From Mycoplasma suis str. Illinois (lineage in GTDB: Bacteria > Bacillota_I > Bacilli_A > Mycoplasmatales > Mycoplasmoidaceae): a DNA stretch of 64,000 bases. This document shows positions 31,832 to 41,190 of this stretch, piece after piece. Each line of letters opens with the position of its first letter. Position 1 is the stretch's first letter. The position numbers and the translations under genes are program-made. The stretch is taken from contig NC_015155.1 in the NCBI RefSeq assembly GCF_000179035.2, positions 124,001 through 188,000 on the forward strand. The letters are read 5' to 3'. A model generated the notes under the pieces. It saw nothing but the letters and a program-made list of their open reading frames with translations, was not told the DNA's origin and made no database searches.

Positions 31832-32948
31832 TTGATTCGTTTGACTAATAAAGCTTTCTTTCTGTTGCCCCTACTTTTCGGAGCACCTTCATTATCTTTT
31901 TATTTATTAAAAAAAGATAGCTCTTTAAATCCTTCTTCTTTATTTTCTTTTTCCCTGCCTGGAGGGGGGCAATAATAGTTCCTCAACTTCTTCAGGATCA
32001 GGATTCCTTGAATCTAAGAAAAGTGAACTAGATATCTCTAACTCTTCGATATCTTCCTCCTCTGAGGGAGGAATGATATCAGTAAATAATTTGAGTGGAG
32101 TTGACAGCTCAATTTCTATAGAAGAAGATTTAGAACTTTTCTTTGAAGAGGAATTTGGACTTTCCACAACTAGTGACTTATCAGTCACAGAGGTTTATAA
32201 AGAAATGAAAAAGAATTTAAAAACTGTAGAGATTCAAACAGAATCATCTCAAAATCTACAAGAGTCACAAGAAAAATTAAATACTTCTACGATGAATTTC
32301 AATTCAGCTCTCGAATCATTTAAAAAATGACAAGAAAAGAAGAAAAAAGAAAGAGAAGGAACTTCTCAAGAACAGAGTAGAGGAAGATCTAGAGGTAAAA
32401 GATCAGTTGAAGATCCTCAAACTCAACTTAGCAAAGATCAAAGAGAAGCTTTGCTCAAGTTTTATAAAGAGTTTTGTCAATTAACAGGAAAAAAGACAGA
32501 ATATTCTGAAAAACTTGATAGAGTTCAGAGAGAAGCAGAAGAATTAGGAGTTCTTAGTTCCAAAGAAAGTGAAATTATTAAAGCTTTAGAAAAAATTGGT
32601 TGAGGAACTAAAGAAAGAATTACTTTTGGAGAATATCTCCATTCTAAAGTGAGTAAAGATGGAGCAAAAGATCCTTTCGATGTTTTATTAGGTGAAGAGT
32701 ATTCTAAAAAAGCTAAAAAACAAGTTATTGATTGAGAGAGAATAATAGAAAACTTTAAAAAGAATCTTTCTAGACAAGGAGGTTTAGGGTGATTGGATTG
32801 ACTAAGAGGAAAACCAATGAGTAATTCGGGAGATATTTTCCAAAAGGAAAAAGAAAAAGTGGAGGATGATATGGTTATGGAAATATCTAGAAGATTATTA
32901 GAAATAATGTTTCCAGATAGAAAGGGAGAATTTTCTTTAAATAATTAA
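31832..32948 (+). CDS. Group E paralog, out of frame at an interrupted G6 tract; TTG start
   Basis: TTG 31832 gives IRLTNKAFFLLPLLFGAPSL and LPGG; the tract is GGA followed by only six G (31964-31969), then CAA-TAA. Five or eight G would read GGGGNNSSTSSGSGFLESKK and run to TAA 32946-32948 with SRGKRSVED, QREALLKFYKEFCQLTGKK, LEKIGW, DPFDVLLG and a final helix. The broken, short tract should slip less, so this copy may be fixed OFF. Confidence 0.78.
31964..31969 (+). repeat. Interrupted intragenic G6 tract (frame OFF)
   Basis: GGA-GGGGGG in the group E gene at 31832; the A interruption sets it apart from all other tracts. Confidence 0.8.
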
Positions 32949-32994
32949 TTCAAAATCTATAGTAAGTAGAGGTTTTTGATAAAATAAGAAAATT

Positions 32995-33116
32995 TTGAAA
33001 AATTTAGTTTTCTTTATTAAAGGTTTGTTTGCTGGGGGGGGGCATTTCATGTTTTCTCAAAGCTACAAAAAGTTGTAAAGAATTTATTTCCGGAGATTTC
33101 TCCGGAAATTAATTAA
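32995..33116 (+). promoter_or_regulatory. Leader module 4: small ORF with G9 tract and hairpin
   Basis: TTG 32995 opens L-K-N-L-V-F-F-I-K-G-L-F-A, then nine G (33034-33042). In this length it continues GGG-CAT-TTC and stops at TAA 33076-33078, 8 nt before the hairpin ATTTCCGGAGA/TCTCCGGAAAT (33086-33109). Both other frames cross the hairpin, ending at 33110-33112 or 33114-33116, just before ATG 33120. The TAAAAT...TTTGTC block is not recognisable here. Confidence 0.5.
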
Positions 33117-33119
33117 GTT

Positions 33120-34061
33120 ATGGAGTTAGCACTGTTTTCGAAGTTATTAGTAACTTTCTCCACTTTGGGAGGAACAGTTGTTGGTGGTTATTTTGCTTCA
33201 AATAGTTCATTAATGGGAGAAAATATTAATTCTCAAATAATTAAAAAGCCTTCAGAAGATGGGCAAAGTGTTGGTGCGGAAAATGAATCTTCACATAAAA
33301 CACAAGATCAAAATAATCGAACAGAAAATAAAGCTAGTGTTTCTGGCAATGAGACTTCAAATCCAGAAGCTCAACAAACTTCACAACATTCACTCACCGA
33401 CACATCTACAGGTTTGGATAGTGAAGGTCAAGAACCAAGAGTGCCAAGCGTCTCAGATACACTTGTTCCAGCATCACAAACAAATACTCAAAATGACAAT
33501 ACAAATTGACTAGATAGAAATAGTAATTCTGATTCTTCTGATGATGGAACTGATTGATATAGAGATGATGGAGGAGAAGAAACATCTCCAGAAGAAGAAT
33601 CTGAACACTTTGATGAATTCGATGAAGATGATTATCCTAGAGAAGAGGATGAAGAAGAAAGATCTTCTTCTCCTATAGTTGCTACATATATTTCTGGAGT
33701 TAATGTGGGAGAAGATTCTTCAATAGAAGGTCCTATTTGTGATCAATGATTTTTTGAAAGATCAGAAAATAAGAAAAGAACTACAGGAGAAGAATGTAAA
33801 TCTTCTTATCAGGGAAGAAATTGAAGTAGAAAGTCTGGAACTTCAGATCCTTCAGTGTGATTAAGTGTTAATGAGAATTATGCAGGAAGAATCCTGAAAC
33901 ATTATGGATTATTTGAGAAAGGCAAAACAAAATATGAAAAAAACAATAGTAGATGAAAAACTGGTAGTTGATGATGTGATAGGGAAAGAGCTTCAGAAAA
34001 CAGTAATGATTTATTAGTTATGTGTGATTATTATCCTGAAAGACAACAAACAGGAAGTTAG
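33120..34061 (+). CDS. Group F acid-rich four-cysteine paralog
   Basis: 313 residues. ALFSKLLVTFSTLGGTVVGGYF anchors it; about 170 polar residues follow, moving from Gln/Ser/Thr-rich to a Glu/Asp-rich stretch (near 155-185), then the Cys domain: ATYISG, CDQWFF, ECKSS, SVWLSVNENYAGRIL, WWC and VMC. Relatives lie 29 kb away at 62340 and 63337. Confidence 0.88.
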
Positions 34062-34075
34062 TTAGTTTTTAAGTA

Positions 34076-34474
34076 ATGGCAACTCTTTCTTGAGTTAAAT
34101 TTCTGTGTGTTGTTCCTCTTGTGGCCGGAGGAGGTTTAGTTGGTACTGGTTATTTTATGGGAGAAAAAGGTAGATCGACAATAGAAAATAAACAAAAAGA
34201 AAAAGTTACACCTCAAACAAAAACATTTGAGGAATTAAAAACTATGGATCAAGAAACATTTAATAAATATTTGCCAAAAAATAAAGTTTTCTCAGAAATT
34301 ACAGGAAATTGTCAATATGTTGAAGATAAAGGATTAGGATCCTCTGAAGAAAACCAAGATGTTTTTGTTGTTTTGGGCTGCACAAATTCATTAGTTAAAA
34401 AGAATCAAAATAATAGCAACACAGTAGAAGCTCTTTATACATTTGATGGAAGTACCATTCAAGCCACTATTTAG
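34076..34474 (+). CDS. Small divergent membrane-anchored protein, two cysteines
   Basis: 132 residues. ATG 34076 gives MATLSWVKFLCVVPLVAGGG with a TGA Trp, so a standard-code caller would start at GTG 34121 and lose the signal. It lacks the C-x-x-W and QPExWF blocks; it has GNCQYVEDKG and VVLGCTNSL and ends FDGSTIQATI. I do not recognise a family. It is flanked by four-cysteine genes 14 nt on each side. Confidence 0.82.
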
Positions 34475-34488
34475 TATTTTTTTCTAAT

Positions 34489-35145
34489 ATGTTGGGGTTC
34501 TCAACTTTAGGAAAAATAGCAACAGCTATTTTTACATTGAGCGGTGTAACTACTGGAGGTTATTTTGCTTTTATTGGTTCTTCCGGAAAGGAAGTTCTGA
34601 AGAAACTTTTAGAAAAAGGTGTATATCAAGTTGAAGAGGATAAAGGATATCAACAAAGAAAAGAAAGAGAAATGACTAAATCTATAAGTTCGGAAGATAG
34701 AACAAAAGTATTTTCTGAATATGTAACTAGAGATAAGAAATATGGAAGTCCACTTTCTTGTAAATATTTGATTAAGGTATCAGAACAAAAACAAGAAGAA
34801 AGAATATTACCTACTGGAGATTGCGAAAAACTTGTAAAAGAAATTTTGGGAGATCAACGAAAAGATCAATCACTAATGTGATTGAGAGCTAATGAAGAAA
34901 ACTTTACAGAAGAATTTAAAAAGTTTTTCTATTCTTCTGGTTCTTTTGCGGAAGATAGTATTCGTTCACAAGATGAATTAAAAGGTGGTAGTTGAGAATA
35001 TGGAAATTTCAAGTGCAGTACAACTTCAGCGGAAAATTCAAGTCCTTTAAAGAAAGTTTCTAGTTGTTTTGAAAAAACAGAAGAAGAATTAAGAAATTCT
35101 AGAGATCAACAGCCAGAAGAAGAGGATAAAGAGTTAATGAATTAA
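34489..35145 (+). CDS. Four-cysteine paralog with SEYVTRDKKYG motif
   Basis: 218 residues. STLGKIATAIFTLSGVTTGGYF, linker, SEYVTRDKKYG, CKYL, DCEKL, LMWLRANEENFTEEFKKFF, FKCST and SSCF, then a 30-residue acidic tail. The second half resembles group D. AAAAATAGC/GCTATTTTT (34512-34533) is a 9-bp inverted repeat in the membrane codons. Confidence 0.88.
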
Positions 35146-35184
35146 AAATTTTTGTTTTTAAAAAATAAATAATTAATGGAGATG

Positions 35185-35207
35185 AAAACCGGAGTTTCTC
35201 CGGTTTT
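35185..35207 (+). promoter_or_regulatory. Leader module 5: CCGGAG hairpin without G tract
   Basis: AAAACCGGAG/CTCCGGTTTT followed by T's, 21 nt before ATG 35229. It has the hairpin of the other leaders but no G tract and no TTTGTC block; it could equally be a terminator for the gene before. Confidence 0.5.
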
Positions 35208-35228
35208 TAAGTAATTAGATTTAAGTAA

Positions 35229-35918
35229 ATGAAAGCCATTTCTTTAGTTAAATCCCTTTTAACTGTTTTTTCTGCCAGTGGTGTAGTCACTGGAAGTTAT
35301 TTAGCAACTTCTTCAGGAAAAGAAGATAAACAACAACCAATAGAACAATCAGGTAGTCATGTTACTGGAGGCAACAATTATTTAGATAATGAGCGCGGAA
35401 GAACCGAGGAAGAAAAATCTTCTGAAAAGCCAAAACCTGTAGTAATAACACAAGAAACTAAATCGGGAGAAACAGTAACTTATGCCACTTATGTGGCAAG
35501 CAATTCAGATTATGGAATAGATGAAGGAGATATAGAGGAAGAAGATGAAGTACAAAATAGATCCGAAATAGTTTTTCAAATGATTAGAAAAACTGGAGAA
35601 GTTGCCGGAGGAAAAAGCAATTTAAAGTGCACTAAATTAGTTAAAGGATCAGAAACATCTAGTGAAATGGATGAACAAATATGTAAAAACTTAATTTCTA
35701 GTAGGTGAGATTCAGAAAACAAAAATGGAAAACTCGAAGTTTGATTGAGTGTAGAGAAACAAGAAATTAGTAAGACATTGAGAGATAATGAGCTCGATAG
35801 AAAACTATTTTTTGGAGATAAGAAAAAATGAGGTACTAGATTTCCTCTTTTCTTGAGTTGCGAATTAAAAGAAAATCCACAAGAACCAAGTAAGGTTATT
35901 GTGATTTGCGAGAAATAA
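35229..35918 (+). CDS. Four-cysteine paralog, divergent
   Basis: 229 residues. SLVKSLLTVFSASGVVTGSYLA, a 70-residue linker, ATYVASNSDYG, LKCTKL, ICKNL, EVWLSVEKQEI, LSCEL and VIC. CCAGTG/CACTGG (35275-35293) in the membrane codons. Placed by the Cys pattern; otherwise only loosely related to its neighbours. Confidence 0.86.
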
Positions 35919-35943
35919 AAAAGAAATAATTTCTTAGTAAAAA

Positions 35944-36730
35944 ATGCCAGTCAATATTTTTGCTGGAACAAAAATAGTTCCTGTAGTTTTGGGGCTTTCA
36001 GGAATAGCTGCCGGTGGCAGCTTTAGTCTAACTAGTTATTTATCTAATAAGCCTGTTTCTTTTGAAGAGCAAAAACAAATTAATCAAAAAGATCCATCTA
36101 TTAGTGATTTAGATACTTCTACATCAGAAAATTCTCCAAAAATTAGTCCACTTTCTAGCACTTTAATTGAAGTTAAAAATCCAGAGCCACCTAGCGAGGG
36201 ACTGGAAATTCAAGGAATAGATTGAGAAAATAATCCAGAAAATCCTGAAAATCAAAAGATTTATCAGGAAGCTAAATCGAAATCAGAAATAATTGCTGAA
36301 TACATTTATAGGGATTACAGAGAAGGTGATGAAGAGAAAAAAGAAGGGCTTCAACCATTTTGTGAGTATTGAAAAAATCCAAAACAAATTCATGGAACAT
36401 TAGTTTCAAAAGAAGAATGTGAGAAATGAGTTAAAGAAGAAATAAAAATTCCTGAAGATAAACCTGTAATGTGATTTAGAGTTGATAATCAAAATTTTTC
36501 AGAAATTTTTGAAAAGTATTTTTATGAAAAACCTTCATCCTTTGGAAGCTGATCCGTCAGAAGGTAGAGAAGTTTCTTGAATTTTTGGGCAAAAATGATC
36601 ATGCACAACTTCGCAACAAACTAACAGAATAATTGTTAGTTGTGCACAAACAGGAGAAATAATTGATAGTAAAATTTCTCGCCCTCACTTTTGAAATTGA
36701 AGTGTGGATGGACAATCTGTAAGACTATAA
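35944..36730 (+). pseudogene. Group H four-cysteine paralog frameshifted in its C-terminal domain
   Basis: ATG 35944: AGTKIVPVVLGLSGIAAGGSF, linker, AEYIYRDYREG, CEYW, ECEKW, VMWFRVDNQNFSEIFEKYF, then TAG 36565-36567. One extra base near 36535-36541 is enough to explain it: without it the frame reads PSSLEADPSEGREVSW, WSCTT and VSC to TAA 36728-36730, matching the gene at 37389. The lesion is not in a long homopolymer, so permanent damage is more likely than switching. Confidence 0.75.
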
Positions 36731-36860
36731 AATTTAGGTAATTTTGTCTAGTTGAGTTAAGTCTAGAAACTTAAATACTTCTTCCTTGGGGGGGGATATC
36801 GAAAATAAAAATGAAGTTGTAGTTAGTTTTAGTCCGGAGGTAACTCCGGATATTAACTAA
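36728..36860 (+). promoter_or_regulatory. Leader module 6: small ORF with G8 tract, ends on the gene's ATG
   Basis: TAAAAT at 36728 overlaps the end of the gene before. TTG 36744 opens LSSWVKSRNLNTSSL, crosses eight G (36788-36795), continues GAT-ATC-GAA through the hairpin TCCGGAG/CTCCGGA (36833-36850) and stops at TAA 36858-36860, sharing a base with ATG 36860. Its sequence from the tract on is duplicated exactly at 39737. Confidence 0.65.
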
Positions 36861-36919
36861 TGATCCTTAAAGGATTAGGAGGTTATGGCTGAACTTTAAT
36901 TGCTGGAGTTGGCAGTGCT
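36789..36919 (+). repeat. 131-bp direct repeat, copy 1
   Basis: Identical to 39737-39867: seven G, the leader hairpin and the first 20 codons of a group I gene. A natural substrate for recombination that would delete or duplicate the intervening 3 kb. Confidence 0.85.
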
Positions 36920-37384
36920 CTCGGAATTGGTGGATATGGAGTAACTAAATTTTTGGGAAATTCCATAGAAGAAAATATTTCATCATTTTCTTGAAAAACA
37001 ATTGTTTCTAAGTTCAATCAAAAAATTAATTCAGCCTTTTATGTATCCAAAGAAAGAAGTGAGGGAAAAAATGAAACATGTAAAAAATGAGTTAATGGTT
37101 CTGTCCAAGATATGTATGAATCAGAATGTAAAAACTTGATAAAGAAAAATTGAACAGATAAGGGAGAGAAACAGCCAGAAATATGAATTGAAACAGATAA
37201 AGAAAGTATTGAAGAAGTATTATTAGAACATTTTTCAAGCAATAATTCTTCAATTACTAAAGAAACATTTTTAGGAAAAAATAACTGAAATATAGGAGAA
37301 ATGTTGTGCAAAAAAGAAGAAAAAGAAAACAAACTTGAAGTCAGTTGTTCCTATAAAGAAGAACCTGAAAGTCCTTCAAATTAG
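36860..37384 (+). CDS. Group I four-cysteine paralog
   Basis: 174 residues. MILKGLGGYGWTLIAGVGSA with TGA Trp; too early a TGA for standard callers. AFYVSKERSEG, CKKW, ECKNL, QPEIWIETDKESIEEVLLEHF, WNIGEMLC and VSC. Starts on the overlapping TAATG of its leader ORF and is followed after 4 nt by a group H gene. Confidence 0.9.
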
Positions 37385-37388
37385 TTAA

Positions 37389-38321
37389 ATGGTTTTTTCT
37401 GGAATAAAAATAATTCCCTTAACTTTAGGACTTTCGGGAATAGTTGCTGGAGGAAGCTTCAGTTTAACTAGTTATTTGATGAATGGTAAGGATGTCTCTA
37501 AGAAAAATTTTTTTGAAAAATCAAGTAGCTCTAAAAGAGATTTATCTGGACAACATGATTTAAAAAATTCTCAAGATACACAAAATTTAGGGAAAGATGC
37601 GAAAACAGTTATTGATGGCGAAGAGACTAAAGATCAACATTCAACAGAAGATTTATCTTCCGGAATTAAATCTTCTTCATTAGAAGGAGAAAATGATTTT
37701 CAAGAAGATTCTACTCTTGAAGAATCGACAAATAAAGATTTAGAAAGCCATTTTCCAAGCGATGAAGGTTTAGAAAATTCACATTTAGATGATTCCAGTT
37801 GAGATATAGATCCAGAAAATCCCATAAATAAAAAATCTTTTGAAGATGCCAAAAGTAATTCAAAAATAATTGCTGAACACATTTATAGTATTTACAGATC
37901 TGGATATGAAGAAAGTAGAGAAAATTTAGAAACATTTTGTGAATATTGAGAAAATTCACAGCAATTAGAAGGTAAGTTAGTACCTAAAGATGAATGTCAA
38001 AAATGAGTGGAAACAGAAATAAAGTTTTCTGGTGATCATCCAATAATGTGATTAAGAGCTAATCAAAATAACTTTGAAGTTATTTTTGAAAAATATTTCC
38101 ATCATCCTCCTTCTTCAATGTATAGTGATGCTTTAGAAGAAGATAAGGAAATATTTTGAACTTATGGGGATGGATGAAATTGTTCAACTACAAAAAAGTC
38201 TGAAAGTATTATTGCTAGTTGTGAAAAGAAAGAGAAAATTAATAATTTTCCCTCTTCTTTTCAATGAAATGATGAAATAGATTCTTTAGATTCCTCTGGT
38301 AGAGATTTTTCTTTAAGGTAG
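37389..38321 (+). CDS. Group H four-cysteine paralog
   Basis: 310 residues. SGIKIIPLTLGLSGIVAGGSFSLTSYL, about 110 Ser/Asp/Glu-rich residues, AEHIYSIYRSG, CEYW, ECQKW, IMWLRANQNNFEVIFEKYF, WNCST and ASCEK, then a 30-residue tail. The intact counterpart of the gene at 35944. Confidence 0.9.
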
Positions 38322-38337
38322 TTAGAGTTTCTAATTA

Positions 38338-38859
38338 ATGATTCTTAAAGGATTAGGAGGTTATGGTTGGACTTTAATTGCCGGATTTGGTAGTGCTCTG
38401 GGACTTGGTGGTTACGGAGTTCTAAATTATTTAGGCAAGGAGCAAGAAGATGATAGCTCTCCATTCTTGTGAAGCATGACTGCTTCACAAGAAAATCAAA
38501 AAATAAAGTTTGCCCAATATATCACTAAGAAACATATAAGCGATACAAAAGAAAATTGTCAGAAGTGAGTAAACGGAAAGATAGAAAATATGAGTCAGTC
38601 AGAATGTAAAAAATTAATTCAAACTAATTGAAGTGGAAATATTTCACTTCAACCAGATATATGAATTCAAGCCGATAAAGAAAGTCTTGAAGAGGCATTG
38701 TGAGAATATTTTTCTAGTAATAGTAGAACAGTTGAGAGACAAGAACTTTCTAAAAGTTCATGAACAGTTAATGAATTGATTTGCAATAGAAAAGATTCTG
38801 AAAAATATTCAGAAGTTAATTGTTCGCATAAGGTAGAGCCCGAAGAAGATTCAAATTAG
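38338..38859 (+). CDS. Group I four-cysteine paralog
   Basis: 173 residues. MILKGLGGYGWTLIAGFGSA, this time with TGG for the first Trp. AQYITKKHIS, CQKW, ECKKL, QPDIWIQADKESLEEALWEYF, WTVNELIC and VNC. Pairs with the following group H gene (4 nt gap). Confidence 0.9.
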
Positions 38860-38863
38860 TTAG

Positions 38864-39679
38864 ATGACTTTAGTTGGAACAAAAATAATACCCGTAGTTT
38901 TAGGACTTTCAGGTATAGCTGCCGGCGGCAGCTTTAGTCTAACTAGTTATTTAACAAATAAACCTAATTATGTGGATAGTAAAGAAAATTCTTTACCCTC
39001 AAAACAAAAAGAAATTGATGAGTCCGATAATACACAAGATTTATCTTCTTCACTTTCTGATTTAACAGATTCCGAGGATGAGAAATTAGGTATAGAGGGG
39101 GATAGAGTAGAAGGAAATTTAGAAACTGATATTTCAGATAGTCAATTAGGAGAAGAAATTGAAGATTCTTTCGGATGAGACAATAATTCAGAGAATACTG
39201 AAAATCAGGAAATTTATGAAAAAGCAAAAAGTAGTTCAGGAATAATAGCTGAATATATCTATAGAGATAATGAGTATGACGGAGATGAATTGAGAACTTT
39301 CTGTGATTATTGAACTAAAGTTGATCAAATTAGTGGAACACAAATGCCTGACAAAGATTGTCAGGAATTAGAAAATCAAGAAGAAAAAGAAAAGAATAAG
39401 CCAATAATGTGATTAAGAGCAAATAAGAATGACTTTCAAAATATTTTTCCCAAATATTTCTATCTTTCTTCTGGAGAAACTATTGATCCATTTGAAAATA
39501 AGGGAAAAGAAGATGCAAGATGAACTTACGGAAGTAATTGATCTTGCATAACTACAGAACATTTAGATAAGACAGTTGTTAGTTGTGAAAAAACTGAAGT
39601 ATCTTCTGAAGCAGTGACTCCCGTCAGAAGATCTTTTTGAGATTTAAGTCCAGAAGAACAAACTTTTAGAAGTTCATAA
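38864..39679 (+). CDS. Group H four-cysteine paralog
   Basis: 271 residues. VGTKIIPVVLGLSGIAAGGSFSLTSYL, acidic linker, AEYIYRDNEYDG, CDYW, DCQEL, IMWLRANKNDFQNIFPKYF, WSCIT and VSC with a long tail. AGCTGCC/GGCAGCT (38917-38933) lies in the Gly-turn codons. Its TAA overlaps the TAAAAT of leader 7. Confidence 0.9.
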
Positions 39680-39808
39680 AATTTAGGTAATTTTGTCTAT
39701 TTGAAATAAATTAAGAAATCTGAATATTTTCTTTTCGGGGGGGATATCGAAAATAAAAATGAAGTTGTAGTTAGTTTTAGTCCGGAGGTAACTCCGGATA
39801 TTAACTAA
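39677..39808 (+). promoter_or_regulatory. Leader module 7: G7 version of leader 6
   Basis: TTG 39693 opens LSIWNKLRNLNIFFS, homologous to leader 6, then only seven G (39737-39743). The frame becomes ATA-TCG-AAA and stops at TAG 39768-39770, before the hairpin at 39781-39798. With eight G it would end on the ATG at 39808 like leader 6. Same DNA, one G fewer, opposite predicted state. Confidence 0.65.
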
Positions 39809-39867
39809 TGATCCTTAAAGGATTAGGAGGTTATGGCTGAACTTTAATTGCTGGAGTTGGCAGTGCT
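39737..39867 (+). repeat. 131-bp direct repeat, copy 2
   Basis: Exact copy of 36789-36919; the only difference at its edge is the missing eighth G. Confidence 0.85.
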
Positions 39868-40335
39868 TTAGGTCTTGGTGGATATGGAGTAACTAAATTT
39901 TTGGGGAATTCTGAAGAAGATGGTATTTCACCTTTTTCATGAAGAGAAACTAAAACTGTAAAAAATTCAGCAATAAAAAATGCCGAATACATTATTCAAA
40001 AAGATGTAAATAATTTAGAAGATACTTGCAGAAAGTGAACTAATGGAAATTTTGTAGTAATGGAACAATGAGAATGTAAAAAAATAGTTCAAGAAAAATG
40101 AGGGCAAGGGAAAAGTAAGCAACCAAAAGAATGGTTTAGGTCTGATAGTGAAAGCATCACTGAAGTTCTTTATGAATATTTTTCTGGTAATAATGACTCA
40201 ATAACTAGAGACAAGTTTACTAGTGATAACTGAGAAATTGGGCAATTAACTTGTCAAAAATTAACAGTTGATAGTCAAGTAGAAGTTAGTTGTTCCCTCA
40301 AAGAAGAGGGAACACAAGAAGAACTACAAAATTAG
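39808..40335 (+). CDS. Group I four-cysteine paralog
   Basis: 175 residues. The first 20 codons are identical to the gene at 36860, after which the sequences diverge. AEYIIQKDVNN, CRKW, WECKK, QPKEWFRSDSESITEVLYEYF, WEIGQLTC and VSC. Followed after 6 nt by a group H gene. Confidence 0.9.
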
Positions 40336-40341
40336 ATAACA

Positions 40342-41172
40342 ATGCTTACTGGAATAAAAATTATTCCAGTAATCTTAGGAATTACAGGTGTAGTTGGTGG
40401 AGGTAGTTTTGGATTAACTACCTATTTGATGAATAATTATGGACAACAAATTAAAGAAAGAGTAGTTTCTGAAAGAAAAAATTCAGATAAACCCGATAAT
40501 CCTAGCACACTCATTGCTGAAGGGGATCGTGGAAAAAATCCTGATGAAAATTTGAGAAGTCCTGAATTACATGAAAAAAATGATGAACTTCCTAGTCCAA
40601 AAGATATAAAAGAAGTTGTTGAACCCATTGTTTCTTCTCTTACAAATTCACAGAATGATGATCATTCTTTAATTCAAGTTGAAGATAATTTGGATTCTCA
40701 TTTTTCAGAGGATTCAGACGGACCAAAAAGAAAAGAAGATTATCTGAAAGCAAAACAAGAAGGGAGAATAATGGCTCAATACATTTACAGAAATAATGAT
40801 TATTCAGTAGATGAAGAAAATAGTTCTGATGTTGTTGAATTATCAACAACATGTGAATATTGAGTTGATTTACATAAAGAAAATAAAAAGACAATGCCTC
40901 AGAGTGATTGTGAAGTACTTATCAGCGAAAATTTAGAAACTCAAGATAAAAATCAACCAATAATGTGATTGAAATTTAAGGAACAAGGATTCTCTGTAAT
41001 TCCTAAAGAACATTTCTATTCTTTAGGAAGTGATGATAATTATTCTTCAATAATTATGAAAGGGGAAAGTTGAGCTGAAGGTTCATTCGTATGTTCTTCG
41101 AAGCAATCAGGAACCTCAGAAATAGTTATTAGTTGTGAAAAGTCAGTTACAGAAAATCCAATAAGTGAGTAA
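40342..41172 (+). CDS. Group H four-cysteine paralog
   Basis: 276 residues. TGIKIIPVILGITGVVGGGSFGLTTYL, polar linker, AQYIYRNNDYS, CEYW, DCEVL, IMWLKFKEQGFSVIPKEHF, FVCSS and VISC. ACTGGAATA/TATTCCAGT (40348-40370) is a 9-bp inverted repeat in codons 3-10. Confidence 0.9.
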
Positions 41173-41190
41173 TTTTTCATTATTTAATTA

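Noticed and set aside
32073-32330. Separate small gene starting at ATG 32073
   Set aside because: It is the interior of the out-of-frame group E gene at 31832; the domain continues without a break from the tract to 32948.
33259-33513. Open frame overlapping the gene at 33120 in another frame (likewise 41234-41446, 45242-45427, 52610-52807)
   Set aside because: Shadow frames of conserved genes; no family similarity and no plausible start context.
36833-36850. Leader hairpins as plain terminators of the preceding cluster
   Set aside because: They lie about 20 nt before the next gene, downstream of the promoter-like block, and most lack a T run. This stays possible for 7152-7173 and 35185-35207.
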